Below, one piece after another: positions 1-10,175 of a stretch of DNA of 64,000 nt. Both the position numbers and the translations under genes were made by a program. The first letter of the stretch is position 1, and the number at the start of each line of letters is the position of its first letter. The notes below the pieces were generated by a model. The model had not been told where the DNA came from. It saw only the letters and a program-made list of their open reading frames with translations, and did no database searches. Origin of the DNA: Heracleum sosnowskyi (Eukaryota; Streptophyta; Magnoliopsida; Apiales; Apiaceae). The stretch lies in contig CM061238.1 in NCBI GenBank assembly GCA_030848705.1, positions 31,278,655 to 31,342,654 on the forward strand. The letters are read 5' to 3'.

Positions 1-166
1 GCTTTCAGTCCTGATGATCAATCCTGATCACAGTCCTGATATAAATCCTGATGGCAATCCTGATACTGACGCTTGTGCAATACTGATGACCATGCAATAC
101 TGATGACGTTAGCAATCCTGATCAGTTGAGTCTAGATCCTGACGATCATTGAATCATGATCTAACA
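1..166 (-). repeat. 3' LTR of A2, truncated by the window edge
   Basis: Read on the minus strand the LTR begins TGTTAGATCA at 166, matching the first bases of the A1 LTRs (43358 and 54051). It is unusually dense in the family motif: CCTGAT occurs six times on the plus strand, with CCTGAC and two TACTGATGA variants. The array here is longer than in A1, so motif copy number varies between copies. Confidence 0.9.
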
Positions 167-178
167 ATCTCCCCCAAT
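167..178 (-). other. Polypurine tract of A2
   Basis: On the minus strand this reads ATTGGGGGAGAT directly before the LTR start TGTTAG. The same GGGGGAGAT tract precedes the 3' LTRs of A1, B, C and D. It would prime plus-strand DNA synthesis. Positions 179-276 are the AT-rich 3' untranslated stretch after the additional ORF. Confidence 0.85.
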
Positions 179-276
179 CTTATACTTTGTAAAATAAAGT
201 ATAAATTCCTAGATTCAATGATGTCAAAAACTTATTTACAAAATGTACAAGTATTTACAATATCAAGCTTATCTTC

Positions 277-3200
277 TCAAATTTTCTGGTAGAACAAATT
301 CATCTTCAAGAAGCTTGACAGTAGAATTTCTTCTTTGTCTTCAAGAATCTGAATTAGTCTTTCTTTTAGATCTTTGAGTTCTCCATCCTCTTCATTTATC
401 TGATAGATAGCTGCTCTCAGATTCTGTATAGAGCTTCTCTGTAGACTATGATCTTCAATCAGGAGGTAAGCAATTTCCTTCCCATTAGGATTAAGAGTAA
501 GTTGCTCCATGCCAAAGGACATTTCTTTAACAGCAGTGCCTCTTTGCATTTCCACATCTTGACCTCTTAGATTTAGGTACATGGGAATATAATTACCATT
601 GTAATTCTTTCCTTCATCAAATCTTCTCCTTATTGTTGACAGAATCATATCACTCCATACCTTGCACACTTCATTCTTCCATTTTAGCAGATAATGAACA
701 TATTTCAGTTCCTTTGTAGTCTTCACCAATAGCTCTTGAATGGATAGAATCTTCACACTACCATCTTTCATGAAGTACAGAAGCTTCTCTTTCTTTTCAG
801 CACCATCATGACAATCTATAACTATATCAACAACTAATAAATTGTTCAGGTGTTCAGAAGTTAGGTTACCTCCAATATCAACCAAGGAGTAAGGATCAAC
901 ATAAGGTAAATTCAGAAATTCAGCATCTTTATGACCTATACCTCCTCTTGTATTATGTGGCATCTGCTTGAAGCTTGAAAACATTTGTAACCAGAGTGCA
1001 TTGGATCTTTGTGAATCAGAAAAATCAGCAACACTGGAGACATTTGTTATAATTCCACCAGACTGATACTTGATAGGCTTATCACACCTAAGTGTGTCAA
1101 TGTGTTTCCACTTCTTATCTTTCTCCTTTTCAAGAACATAGCTCCTCTCTAGCTTGTGTTGTTGTCTTCTTGAATTCTTCCACAACAACTTGTTTGAGTT
1201 TTTCAGCTTTTGCACATAGAGATTAAAATCTCTAGATGTTGTTCTTGTGATTTCTTTACTTCTGACTTCTTCTTCTTCATCCACTTCTCTATTATGAGAA
1301 TCAACCACTGTAGAAAGTATTAACAAATCAACCTCTTGTAGAATTTCAGAATCATCAGGACCTTGAGCAATGTCAGGATTTGAGTCTGAAATTTGAGTTG
1401 TATTACTGATGAGAGTTGATTGTCTTGGTTTTCTCCTCATTTGAGGTTCATCTTCTTCATCACGAAATCCATCATGAAAAGTAGTTCTGACAGCTAGAGT
1501 ATCATGAACTATTGAAATTTGTGGAACATCAGGAATTTCTTCTATCCTTAGACTTCTAGACCTTGTCTGTCTAGGCATATTCAGATTTGATGAGCCTCTT
1601 CTACCTCTTCTTGCACCTTTTCTACCTCTGCCTCCTCTACCTCTAGCAGGAGCAGGATTCTTAAAACTTTCCATCATTTCTCTTTGTTGATTTAGAAATT
1701 CTTCATGAGAGAGATCAGGATATTCTTCAGTAGCAGTAGAAAGTGCCTTTCTTGCAAACAATTGTTGAACTCTCTTATCAGTGTGATAAAGAGTAACAAC
1801 ATTACCATCTTTTGTTTTGAACTTCTGGAATAGATTGGTTGCATCTTCAGGATTATCAATGAGCACATCTTCATCACCTTCAGGAATTGTGGAAAGTGTT
1901 TGTCCATGACCAGGCGTCAGGATTTGATCATCCATCAGGATTTCATCACCTTTCAGGATTTGTTCTTCCGTCAGGATCTGAGATTGCACCAATGTCCTTA
2001 CTGTTCTAACTCCAGAATCAGAAACATGAGTTGACTGCGTTGTTTGACTTTGAGAAGTTTGAATTGTAGACTTCACAATAGCAGCATCAGAGGTTTCTCC
2101 TTGTAAAATCTTGTCATCACCATCATTTCCAGTATGATCATCATCATCATTATTTCTCAATACTAGATCAGGTGTACATTTTGTCTGACTTACCTTCTCC
2201 CCCTTTTTGACATCAGGATTAGATAATATATTCAAAATCAAGGCAAGAGAGGTTTGAATGTCAGATACCTTTGAATCAAGAGAATCAATTCTGCTGTTGA
2301 TGGAGGACTGTTCAGTAAGAACTGACTTAACTTGGGATTCCACTATTCTCAGTTGAAGAGCAGTAGACACCTTTGTAAAGTTATTAGAAATATCACCCCT
2401 CACCAATTCAGTTGCAGCCTTGACAGAATCAATCTCATGCTTGAGGCTTTTGGATAAGAGAGTTGTAGCCTTCAAATGATTCTTCAAATCTTCATTCTCA
2501 ATCAATTTGACAGCATCATAAGCATGATCCAAAGCATATGGATAACTGACAGATTCATTAGGCATGTACCATGAATTATTCCATTCATATCTTCTTAATA
2601 TCTCAGCAGGATTGATCTCATAAGGACCAGAAAAGTCTTGTCTTAAGTCTTTTCCACTGGAAGCCTTGCCAGCCATGAATGTGCTTGATGAACCAAAGTT
2701 GGTTCCAAGACTAGATTTGAGTGTTGTAGCAATCTGATCCTTCTCATCATTATTATCATCATCACTATCATCACTATCATCAGCATCAGAATCATGAGTA
2801 ACATTAGGATCAGGAATAGCAATACCTTTTAGTTTATCCTGTGATTCTGTGATAGGAGCTATCATTGGTCTTGATCTTAGTGGTTGTATCAGTATTGGCT
2901 CAGCATCAGGAGCACCACTAGTGTCAGGAGCAACACTGTCAGGATTTGATTGGCATGCATCAGGATTTGTTACTGATGGTTCTTGTGGAGCCTGAGGTTC
3001 AGAAGCTGCTTCAACACTTTGAGCTGAAGGTTCTTGTGTACTTCCCTCAATGACAGTGTCCTCAACCAATTTTTCAATCATATCTGCACCAGAAATCCCT
3101 TGAGCTTTGTCAGGAAATTCCTCAGAAACTGTAGCTGTTTGGCATGCATCTTCACGTTGAGAAGATGGTTCTTGTGTGGCTGGAATGTAAATGTCTGCAT

Positions 3201-3629
3201 TCTCCCTTTGAGAAAATAGTTCTTGTGTGACCACTCCATCAGCTATGCCTTCACTCACACTTTGAGTGAGTGGTTCTTGTGTGGCAGGATCTTCAGTAGC
3301 TGCTGAACCACTTTGAGGTTCAGGTTCTTGTGGGCTTGATCCTTTCAGTTTCTTCTGTCTAGAAAATACAAACTCATCTGCTTTCCTTTTCTTTTCCATT
3401 GGATGTGTGAACCTAAGTTTAGAAGCAGCAGCACCAAGCTTCTCCCAGGAGATATCCACATGTCTTGTAGTTGGAGAGGCTTTGGCTGGAGAGTCTGAAA
3501 TAGATATAACTTGACTTGGTGCAGCATCAGGATGACCAACGTCGGGATTTGCTTGAGCATCAGGATTTGACTGCTCATCAGGAATTGAAATGTCCTGACC
3601 ATCAGTATCCTGCTTTTTCAAAGGAATAT
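277..3629 (-). pseudogene. Additional ORF (AORF) of A2, middle and C-terminal part, split by B
   Basis: An open frame of 1,114 codons runs to 277, homologous along its length to the AORF of A1 (50734-53940). Order of parts: a disordered acidic region with many NPD and IPD tripeptides (encoded by AATCCTGAT), repeated TQEP units, a coiled coil around residues 365-460, an Arg/Gly-rich basic patch near residues 655-680, and a folded-looking C-terminal domain of about 300 residues with an EKLLYFMKDG stretch. No signal peptide or membrane segment is visible. The true N-terminus is at 62397-63626 on the far side of B, so the gene is broken. SIRE-lineage elements often carry an 'envelope-like' ORF here. 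Function is unknown; the basic patch suggests nucleic-acid binding (inference). Confidence 0.8.
3625..3629. other. Target-site duplication of B, left copy
   Basis: AATAT stands immediately before the B LTR start at 3630. The identical AATAT follows the other B LTR at 62392-62396. Five bases is the usual copia duplication. It shows that B inserted into the A2 AORF. Confidence 0.93.
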
Positions 3630-4738
3630 TGTTAGGTCCAAAGTATCGTAGAAGGGGGGGTCGAATACGATACCTATAAATTATTCAATTTCGTTCGTGG
3701 ATAAATTATTCAGTTCAACTACGAAATCAAATACACCAAATCAAACCAAGAGTCGGGGAATATATCTTTTTATAAATATAAACCTCGAGGGGTGCTACAA
3801 TTTCTAATCCGTAGATTAGCTTCAATGAGTTTAAGGTTACACGAATTTAATACAATGATAGAAATCTGAGCAATATTAATTTCTCTGATAATCTCTCTGG
3901 CTCAAACTCTCTCTTCGTAAATTCTTCTGTGTAAAAACTTAACTGAAGAAGACACTCTCTTCTCTCTGTATTAATTGTATACTTTGTTAAAAATCTATCG
4001 CACCACAAATAATCAATTATTCTTGGCCGTTGGATCTTCATCAACCTGACAAACAAAGTCACTTCTCCACCTGCTCCTCAAATTGAAAACTATCGAATTT
4101 ATAAAAGTAATTCACCATTCGATAGTTTTTAAATAAAAACTATCGAAATGCCAATTACTTTATAAATGAATTCTGATAGAATTCTTGAATCACATTCGAT
4201 GGTTTTCTAAAAAGAAAAACCATCGAGCCATTTTCTTTGACTTGATCTTTTAATAAAACCTTTTGAGTTTCAGGAGGTTTCAGTTTTAGACTGTATCAAT
4301 TTCTTCTGAGATGATAAAACAATTTGATCATTTAAGTGCCGTCAACTAGTGCAACTGGTCTGGTTCACAGATGAATAACACTTGATCAATTCTTCTTTTA
4401 TGTCTTCAATTCAATGCTGCTGATAAGTCCTTTGTCGTTCTGGTTGCTTCAAATAAATCACTGGAATCTTGTGGTACTTAACCCTAAATCATTCACATAC
4501 TTCTGTAGTCTTGAAAGTCTTGTTTCTTTTGCTGTCACTGAGGCTTGAACATTTTCATGAACTTCTTTCCGTGACCTGTTTACGGACTTCAAGAATACAT
4601 ACCATATTTTGATTTTTTGAGTTTACCTTTTCTTCTTTGATTCTGGATTCCTGTGCTTCTGCTAATATTATTGTATGTCTTGTCCTTTGTTGAGTTGTAG
4701 TTATCTCTTTTAAATCTTATGTTACATTATGCTTTACA
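3630..4738 (-). repeat. 3' LTR of B
   Basis: The 1,109-bp LTR begins TGTTAGGTCC and ends GCTTTACA on the plus strand, matching 61284-62391. It carries the family motif AAAACTATCGAA / TTCGATGGTTTT in both orientations, including a near-perfect hairpin at 4196-4226. Minus-strand TATA-like sequence lies around 3763-3780. The run of Gs followed by TTGAATAC near the edge is shared with the LTRs of C and D. Confidence 0.92.
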
Positions 4739-4752
4739 ATCTCCCCCTATTT
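4739..4752 (-). other. Polypurine tract of B
   Basis: The minus strand reads AAATAGGGGGAGAT directly before the LTR. It lies in the short 3' untranslated stretch (4739-4973) between the AORF stop and the LTR. Confidence 0.82.
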
Positions 4753-4973
4753 GATTGGATAGAGTTTGACAAGCAAATACTTCGAGGATAACTCAACTAA
4801 CTAAGGAAACATTAAACTAATTAAAGTAAGACAGCTTAATAATATTAAATGCATTCTGGATCAGATATATATACATTTCCAGATTTCATAAATCAAAAAA
4901 CAATAAAACTTTCTACATAGAAGTTGCTCCTCTAGTCTGAGCTGATAGTTCTTTTGTTCTTTGCTTCTGTTCT

Positions 4974-7900
4974 TCAGTCCATTTCGATCTCACCTTCTTC
5001 AATCACTGGATCAGAGTTAGCAGCTTGATAATCAATCACTGATGGATAGTGCAGTGGTTCTCCAGGTTTAAGGATTGCTCCTTGGATGTGTCTTCCAATG
5101 TATTTAACCTCTTGACCCACTCCAGCCCACAACCATGCAATGTTAACATCTTTCTTGTTTAGCTTTGGCATGTTTGGTAGTCTGGTACGCACTTCCAATC
5201 CTCTTTCCACTCTCTCCCTATAGTAAGGAACATTCTCCATTAGATATCTTCTCAGAGTGTCTGCTGTTTTGTCCTTTTCCGTTGATGTGAATCCAGTGGA
5301 TCTAAGATACTTCTCCACTGATATGAGATAATTATTTGGATAATCCTTCAGCTTGTCCTCAGTCAAGTAGCAGATTCTGAACAAGTCATTCGTCATGAAT
5401 CTAACCATTGGAGGATCTTCAGTAATCTCTGGACCGACTTTCATCAAGATCTCTTTAACATGCTCATGGAGCAGTTCATTTAACCTTGTAGTCCTTTGTA
5501 TCTTGATGAGCATAACCTTCAGTTCTGTGTATGTTCTCTGTTCAAAAAACTTAGTGGAAATCACAAAGGTACCTTTCTCAAGAAAGTTGATCACTATGTT
5601 CCAGGCACCGTTTGCTTTAATCCCAGTCTTCAGAAAGATCACAGTATTTCTCAGTGCAGTGAAGTAAGTCTGATTATCAGGATTTGCACTTCTTATGTCC
5701 TGAATGATAACTTCCACCTCTGCATTGTCATTGACTTCTAATCCGTCTTCAAATCCACAAAAGGTTTTGTAAGCCATCTCCCAGTCAATACCTTGCTTCT
5801 TTGCCAAATCCATCATCTTCTTCTTCCTCACTTCAGCATACACCTTGAATCTTTTAAGCTTCTCACTTCTTAGAGCTGCTTGTTGTCTTTCTCTCTCAGC
5901 TTGCCTAGCATTTATTGCAGCTCTGTCAGCTTTTACCATCTCCAAGGCAGCTTCTTCTTCCAATGACAGAGAATTTGCTTCTACTTCCATATCATCATCC
6001 AAGATAGGATGTTCTATTGGCTCTGGATAATATGGCTCATGCTCCTCCTGAATTGGTTGCTCTTGCATGATCTCAAATTCCTCCTCACTTTCTTCTTCTT
6101 GTACCATGTTCTCAATCCAGTACTGTCTAACCGGAATAGCTTCATTAGTTTCCCAAACTCCCCATCCAGTTGTTCTCCAACCTTCATTTGTCACTTCATT
6201 TGTTTCCCCTTCTCCAAATTTCTCCCCCTTAGTTGAGGAATCCTCGATGTAGTTATCCTCATTGTAAAAGGTAGTAGAAGGATCAGGTTGTTGATTTGAA
6301 GGTCCGGGTTGTTGGTTCCTCAACATATTCCAGATTGACTGTACCCCGTCACCTTGATTCTCCATGAACTCCATAATCTCCTTATTCATCTCATTCAAAG
6401 AAGCTAGCTTCAGGTCAATGTTATCCAATCTTGAGCTGGTAGTCTTTTCAATATGATCCAATCTTTTGTTCAGCTTAGACTCCACTCTTGAAAGGGTGTT
6501 CATTGCATCTCTTACCCTAGCTTGACCATCCCGGATAACCAGAACGTCTTCTCTCAAAGCTTCTTGTCCTTGTTGCAGAGCATTAACTTCATTCATGAAT
6601 CCATCTTTCAGCTCTTTGACATCAGTCCTCAAGTCGACTAGTTCCTCCATTGCTTCCTTCTTCAAGGAGTCCACTGCTTGCTTAGTACCTGTTATAGTGC
6701 CAGATGCACTGCCTAAGACCCTGTAAGTTCTTCTGGAATCAGCTGCATCCAAGTCAACCTTCTCTTGAATAGACATTAAAGAAGCATTGGCTTGACTAGA
6801 AGAGATCCCTTGGTCAAAGGAAGGCCGCAGTGGAACCTTGAATAAAGGATTTCCTTGTTGATCATGAACCGTCATCTCCTTGAGTGTGGATTGAACATGT
6901 AACTCTCTTTCTATAGGTAGTAGCAAATCATCAATGTTTGGTAGGGTTAGGGTGTCACTCCTCACATTTGGCTCTGGGTGTACACTCAACGTTTCTGTCG
7001 GTGTTTCACTCATTTTTCCTTTCTCACTCAGGCCAGGTGTAAGTGTTTGTGTTTCACTCAATCCCTTAGTGCTAGTTGTACCTGCAGAAGAAAACACCGT
7101 AGCCGTCCTTAAGGAGGTCACCGGTGGTGCAATGGGGCTTCGCAAGTCCCTGTCCTTGGTTAAACCAAGTTGCTGATCATCCATAGATGATGTATCCCTT
7201 ATAGGATCTAGAGTTTGAATCTCTAGGAGGTTAGAATCAGGCTCTATTAACAGCAGAGATCCTGAAACTTCCTCAATAGTCTGTGAAGACTTTACCTTAG
7301 TTGACTCCTCAATGTGAATTGATTCATTGTCACCGAGTTGCCGATCCGCACCTACGTCAGACCCTTTACCCGCAGGATCCAGATATGTTCCATCTGGGGA
7401 GCTAGGCAATGACCCTTTAGATTTTGCATTTAGGTCAGAGCCTTCTCTCGACGTTTGTGAAGACTCTTGGTTCTTAGAACCTTCAACCAGTGAACCTGAC
7501 CGTAATATGGTCGGAACACCAGTTGCTTCCGTCAATTCCTCCTTGCTAGATTGAGCTATTGGTTCAGATATTGCTTTAGTTAAAGTAGCCCAATCAGCAT
7601 CAGAAAAATCTATAAAGGGCGCTTTGGAAGTTTGAAATAAAGTATCAACAGTTGCCTCGGTTTCTATTCTTCTCCTTTTAGAGGAAGGCAGAGCTGTTGT
7701 TGAAGGGTGTATCTCCTTATGTGGTGCTGCTATGGCACTATCTCCCTCTACACTCACGGATGTCTGAATATTGGGTATAGGAGGGGAAGGAGGTTCGTTT
7801 ATTGTTTCATTTGGCTCTTCCAAAGGCTCTTCGACCGTGGTTAGAGATTGTGGGTTTGCAATCTCATGGTCTGGAATGGCCGCTGAGGGCTCTGGATCTA

Positions 7901-8084
7901 TATCCATTGGTTGTTGTACAGGAGTCAGTTCAGGTTGAGGAATATTACCTTCATTTACCTGTTCCCATGGGGGTAGAAGTGGTAGGGGCACCGTTCTTAG
8001 ATAATCAGTGAGAACAGTGGGTACCCCTGGAAGATGATTCTTTCTTATCAGAGCGGTTATGCATTGCTCTTCATCCTCATGCAC
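4974..8084 (-). CDS. AORF of B, main part (1,036 codons)
   Basis: Long open frame of element B downstream of pol. The listed first codon is GTG and the frame is open only a few codons further upstream, so this is the downstream part of a gene whose ATG is at 8779. It begins with a disordered Pro/Ser/Thr/Glu-rich region of about 450 residues containing SPIAPPVTSL. A long coiled coil follows (about residues 465-590, heptads with LRTDVKELKDG), then a Glu-rich stretch and a C-terminal domain with FLEKGTF...TELK...IL, which aligns by eye with the AORFs of A and C. Element D keeps a remnant with the matching TPIAPPLTSL. No membrane segment or catalytic motif is recognised, so the function is unknown. 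Confidence 0.72.
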   Translation of the reverse strand: MHEDEEQCITALIRKNHLPGVPTVLTDYLRTVPLPLLPPWEQVNEGNIPQPELTPVQQPMDIDPEPSAAIPDHEIANPQSLTTVEEPLEEPNETINEPPSPPIPNIQTSVSVEGDSAIAAPHKEIHPSTTALPSSKRRRIETEATVDTLFQTSKAPFIDFSDADWATLTKAISEPIAQSSKEELTEATGVPTILRSGSLVEGSKNQESSQTSREGSDLNAKSKGSLPSSPDGTYLDPAGKGSDVGADRQLGDNESIHIEESTKVKSSQTIEEVSGSLLLIEPDSNLLEIQTLDPIRDTSSMDDQQLGLTKDRDLRSPIAPPVTSLRTATVFSSAGTTSTKGLSETQTLTPGLSEKGKMSETPTETLSVHPEPNVRSDTLTLPNIDDLLLPIERELHVQSTLKEMTVHDQQGNPLFKVPLRPSFDQGISSSQANASLMSIQEKVDLDAADSRRTYRVLGSASGTITGTKQAVDSLKKEAMEELVDLRTDVKELKDGFMNEVNALQQGQEALREDVLVIRDGQARVRDAMNTLSRVESKLNKRLDHIEKTTSSRLDNIDLKLASLNEMNKEIMEFMENQGDGVQSIWNMLRNQQPGPSNQQPDPSTTFYNEDNYIEDSSTKGEKFGEGETNEVTNEGWRTTGWGVWETNEAIPVRQYWIENMVQEEESEEEFEIMQEQPIQEEHEPYYPEPIEHPILDDDMEVEANSLSLEEEAALEMVKADRAAINARQAERERQQAALRSEKLKRFKVYAEVRKKKMMDLAKKQGIDWEMAYKTFCGFEDGLEVNDNAEVEVIIQDIRSANPDNQTYFTALRNTVIFLKTGIKANGAWNIVINFLEKGTFVISTKFFEQRTYTELKVMLIKIQRTTRLNELLHEHVKEILMKVGPEITEDPPMVRFMTNDLFRICYLTEDKLKDYPNNYLISVEKYLRSTGFTSTEKDKTADTLRRYLMENVPYYRERVERGLEVRTRLPNMPKLNKKDVNIAWLWAGVGQEVKYIGRHIQGAILKPGEPLHYPSVIDYQAANSDPVIEEGEIEMD

Positions 8085-8368
8085 TGTATGGTCTCCTTGC
8101 CTTCAAATGTCTCCCGTTCATTATCTGTTAAGATATTATTGAGAATTAGCTATAGGAACCTAGGATAGAAACAAAGCACATCGTCCATACCTGTTCTTTC
8201 ATCCAGTGGTCCCATGTATAGAATGACTTGATCAATCACTAATCGTCCTATGTTTATATGCCTATTGTTAGCAATGGCAAACCCTATCTTCTGAAGGAAT
8301 AAGGGAATACCATGCAGATTTGTAAGCTTGGCAGTAAAAACATGGATAAGTGTGTGAAAGAAAAAGTT

Positions 8369-8779
8369 TCATGGCTTTGTCAGGTAATGCTTAAGAAACT
8401 CTCCCACAAAGAAGTTTGGTTGTTGACTTCTTATGAGAGTGAAGAAAACATGTATCTCCTCAGTTGTGGGATCCGGAACAAGGTTTTCTGTTGGAAAATG
8501 TAGAACCCTGTTAAAATCATGTTCCGTCACCCTTATTGTTCTGCCCCCTGGCACAACAAAACTGAAGGATCTTATGTTATTCTCACTTGTATCCGTGGCG
8601 GTTGTGTACAACGAAGTCAATTGATCGATGCAAAGGACTACGGGAGTACTCAAAGCATATGCCACTAATGAACGTGTGTTCAGAAACTCTGCCCATGCAC
8701 GAAACTGTAAGTTCGTTATGGATTGCAAGTTCTGAAACGAGACATGATTAGTTTTGGTTACGATAAATTCTCCAGCCAT
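8369..8779 (-). pseudogene. AORF of B, N-terminal domain
   Basis: ATG at 8779 in a good plant context (ATGGC) opens a 136-codon frame. Near residue 90 it has a VTEHDFNRVLHFP stretch, the same V-x(n)-LH[LIF]P pattern found at the N-termini of the C AORF (LHIP) and the A2 AORF (LHLP). A TGA stop at 8369 interrupts it. Homologous sequence (NFFFHTLIHVF and on) continues in frame to about 8150. The 8085-8150 stretch no longer joins cleanly to the main frame at 8084. The intact protein would be roughly 1,260 residues. I read this as a decayed N-terminus rather than a separate gene. Confidence 0.65.
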
Positions 8780-9287
8780 TATGTTTCAAATTTCCAGAAA
8801 ATTCAATTTTAAACCAAAACTAAAACCAATTAAATTTAATTAATTATTACTAATAAATCAAACTCAACAAATTAACCTTAAAACAAAATTACCCCTTTTT
8901 CTTTGAAATACACAAATTCGAACACAAACAAACTTTAGAACCCTAATTGTTAATACCAACCAACCAATAAGATCAAAAGAAATCAACTGTTTAAACACAC
9001 TCAATTTCCAAGATGTGTACTATTAACAATTTTCTTAGGTTCAAAAGTCTAGTTCGATGGTTTCTTACTCAGAAAGTTCCAAAAACTCAAAAAATATTAA
9101 GTTTTCACGGTTAGAAATCAATCAACAGTGAAAACCAGTAACTTTTTCAAGGTTTTCTTGTTTAAAACTGAAGAAACTATCGAATTGAGTTCTTATATGT
9201 GTATAGAAATTGTAAGTATATATTATAAACGGCCACTTGTTCTTTTCTTAGATCTGTAAAACTGATAAAGAAAAAGACTAAGGCACG

Positions 9288-9295
9288 TTTTTATA
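9288..9295 (-). promoter_or_regulatory. TATA-box-like sequence upstream of the B AORF
   Basis: The minus strand reads GAGTATAAAAACGTG, a canonical plant TATA context, about 510 bases upstream of the AORF ATG at 8779. A second, weaker AT-rich box lies around 9215-9232. It suggests that the AORF has its own promoter. No transcript evidence is available. Confidence 0.45.
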
Positions 9296-9344
9296 CTCTT
9301 GAAACTGTAAGGGTAAAATTGTCATTTAATGATTCGATAGATTT

Positions 9345-9712
9345 TTACTTATACCTTCGATGGTTTTCCAGAGGGGTAATAAAGTCAAAAGCCCTTCGAT
9401 AGTTTTTGAAAAACTATCGAAGTTGGTACTATTAGAATTCCAACAGACTTTATCAGAAAACTATCGAAAGTAATTTGAATTAAAAACCAAAAACTATCGA
9501 ATTGCCTTTTTGAAAATCTATCGAGAATTTAATTATAAAATGAATTAAATTCTTTTCGATAGATTTCAATTTCTATCTCAAAAACCATCGAAAGGTGTTT
9601 TCGATGGTTTTTCTTTTCCTTGCCAAAAACTGTCGAATTTGTGTTCGATGGTTTTTATTTAGTACTTAGAAAAACCATCGAATTTTCTAAATTCGATGGT
9701 TTTTGCTTCTGT
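9345..9712. repeat. Cluster of the B family motif in both orientations
   Basis: About a dozen copies of TTCGATGGTTTTT, TTCGATAGTTTTT or their reverse complements (AAAACCATCGAA, AAAACTATCGAA) lie within about 370 bp. Several form facing pairs that could fold as hairpins. The same motif fills the B LTRs, with two further copies at about 9053 and 9176. It is absent from other elements here. Confidence 0.85.
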
Positions 9713-10175
9713 CCAAATTTTAAAACCTGTTCATGTTCTAAAAATCAGACTTTTTGATTTTCTGTCAAGTTTTATTTTGAATAAACTTTTTCAAATTTAC
9801 CAAAATCAATTGTTAACAGAAAATTCACAATTTTCTCAGAGTAAAATCGACTAAATTTCATTAAATGATATTAACCAATTAAAATCCAATAAATTATGCT
9901 GCATTAATCTACAATGTTAAAAACAAAGTAAATTAATTCAAATTAAATAGATGCTTAAATATTTAGAACAAATATTAGCACCTAACTAATTTTAGAATTA
10001 ATAACCAATTAAATGCCAGAAGATATATCATCCATAAATATGACATTAAATTAGTACAAAAATCCTAACTACGAGAATTGCTCCAGAAAATAAATTCACG
10101 AGTCCTAAGGATATAGAAATTCTTAAACTCATGTATTCACTAGGACTATCTGCAGTTACTGACTTCTAATCAAAA

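Larger units (their letters stand above)
1..3629 (-). mobile_element. Left part of outer copia element A2 (SIRE-like, family A)
   Basis: This is the downstream part of a minus-strand Ty1/copia element cut by the window edge: the inner end of its 3' LTR (1-166), a polypurine tract and most of its additional ORF. It ends at 3629 where element B begins, and resumes at 62392. Both sides carry AATAT, the 5-bp duplication made by B. The family is identified by A1 (43358-54608), which has the same LTR edge and a homologous additional ORF. Its gag and pol must lie beyond position 64000. Confidence 0.9.
8780..10175 (-). other. Pol-AORF spacer of B, about 1.4 kb
   Basis: No convincing ORF. The AORF-proximal part (8780-9300) looks like a gene leader: AT-rich, containing TTAGGGTTC-like sequence and TATA-like boxes. 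The part nearer pol (9345-9712) is packed with the B motif. The rest, to 10175, is plain AT-rich sequence. Confidence 0.7.

Noticed and set aside
277..3629. AORF of A2 as a host gene interrupted by a transposon
   Set aside because: It sits between an LTR/PPT and further element sequence, and a homologous frame lies at the same position in A1, so it is element-encoded.
8085..8200. Possible GT-AG intron joining the two B AORF pieces (GTATGG...TTAACAG)
   Set aside because: The putative acceptor is followed by an in-frame TGA before the main frame and the homologous A2 and C genes need no intron there. Mutation is the simpler reading.
9345..9712. CRISPR-like repeat array
   Set aside because: Repeats are short, occur in both orientations with irregular spacing, and lie in a plant retrotransposon spacer. 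No cas genes are present.
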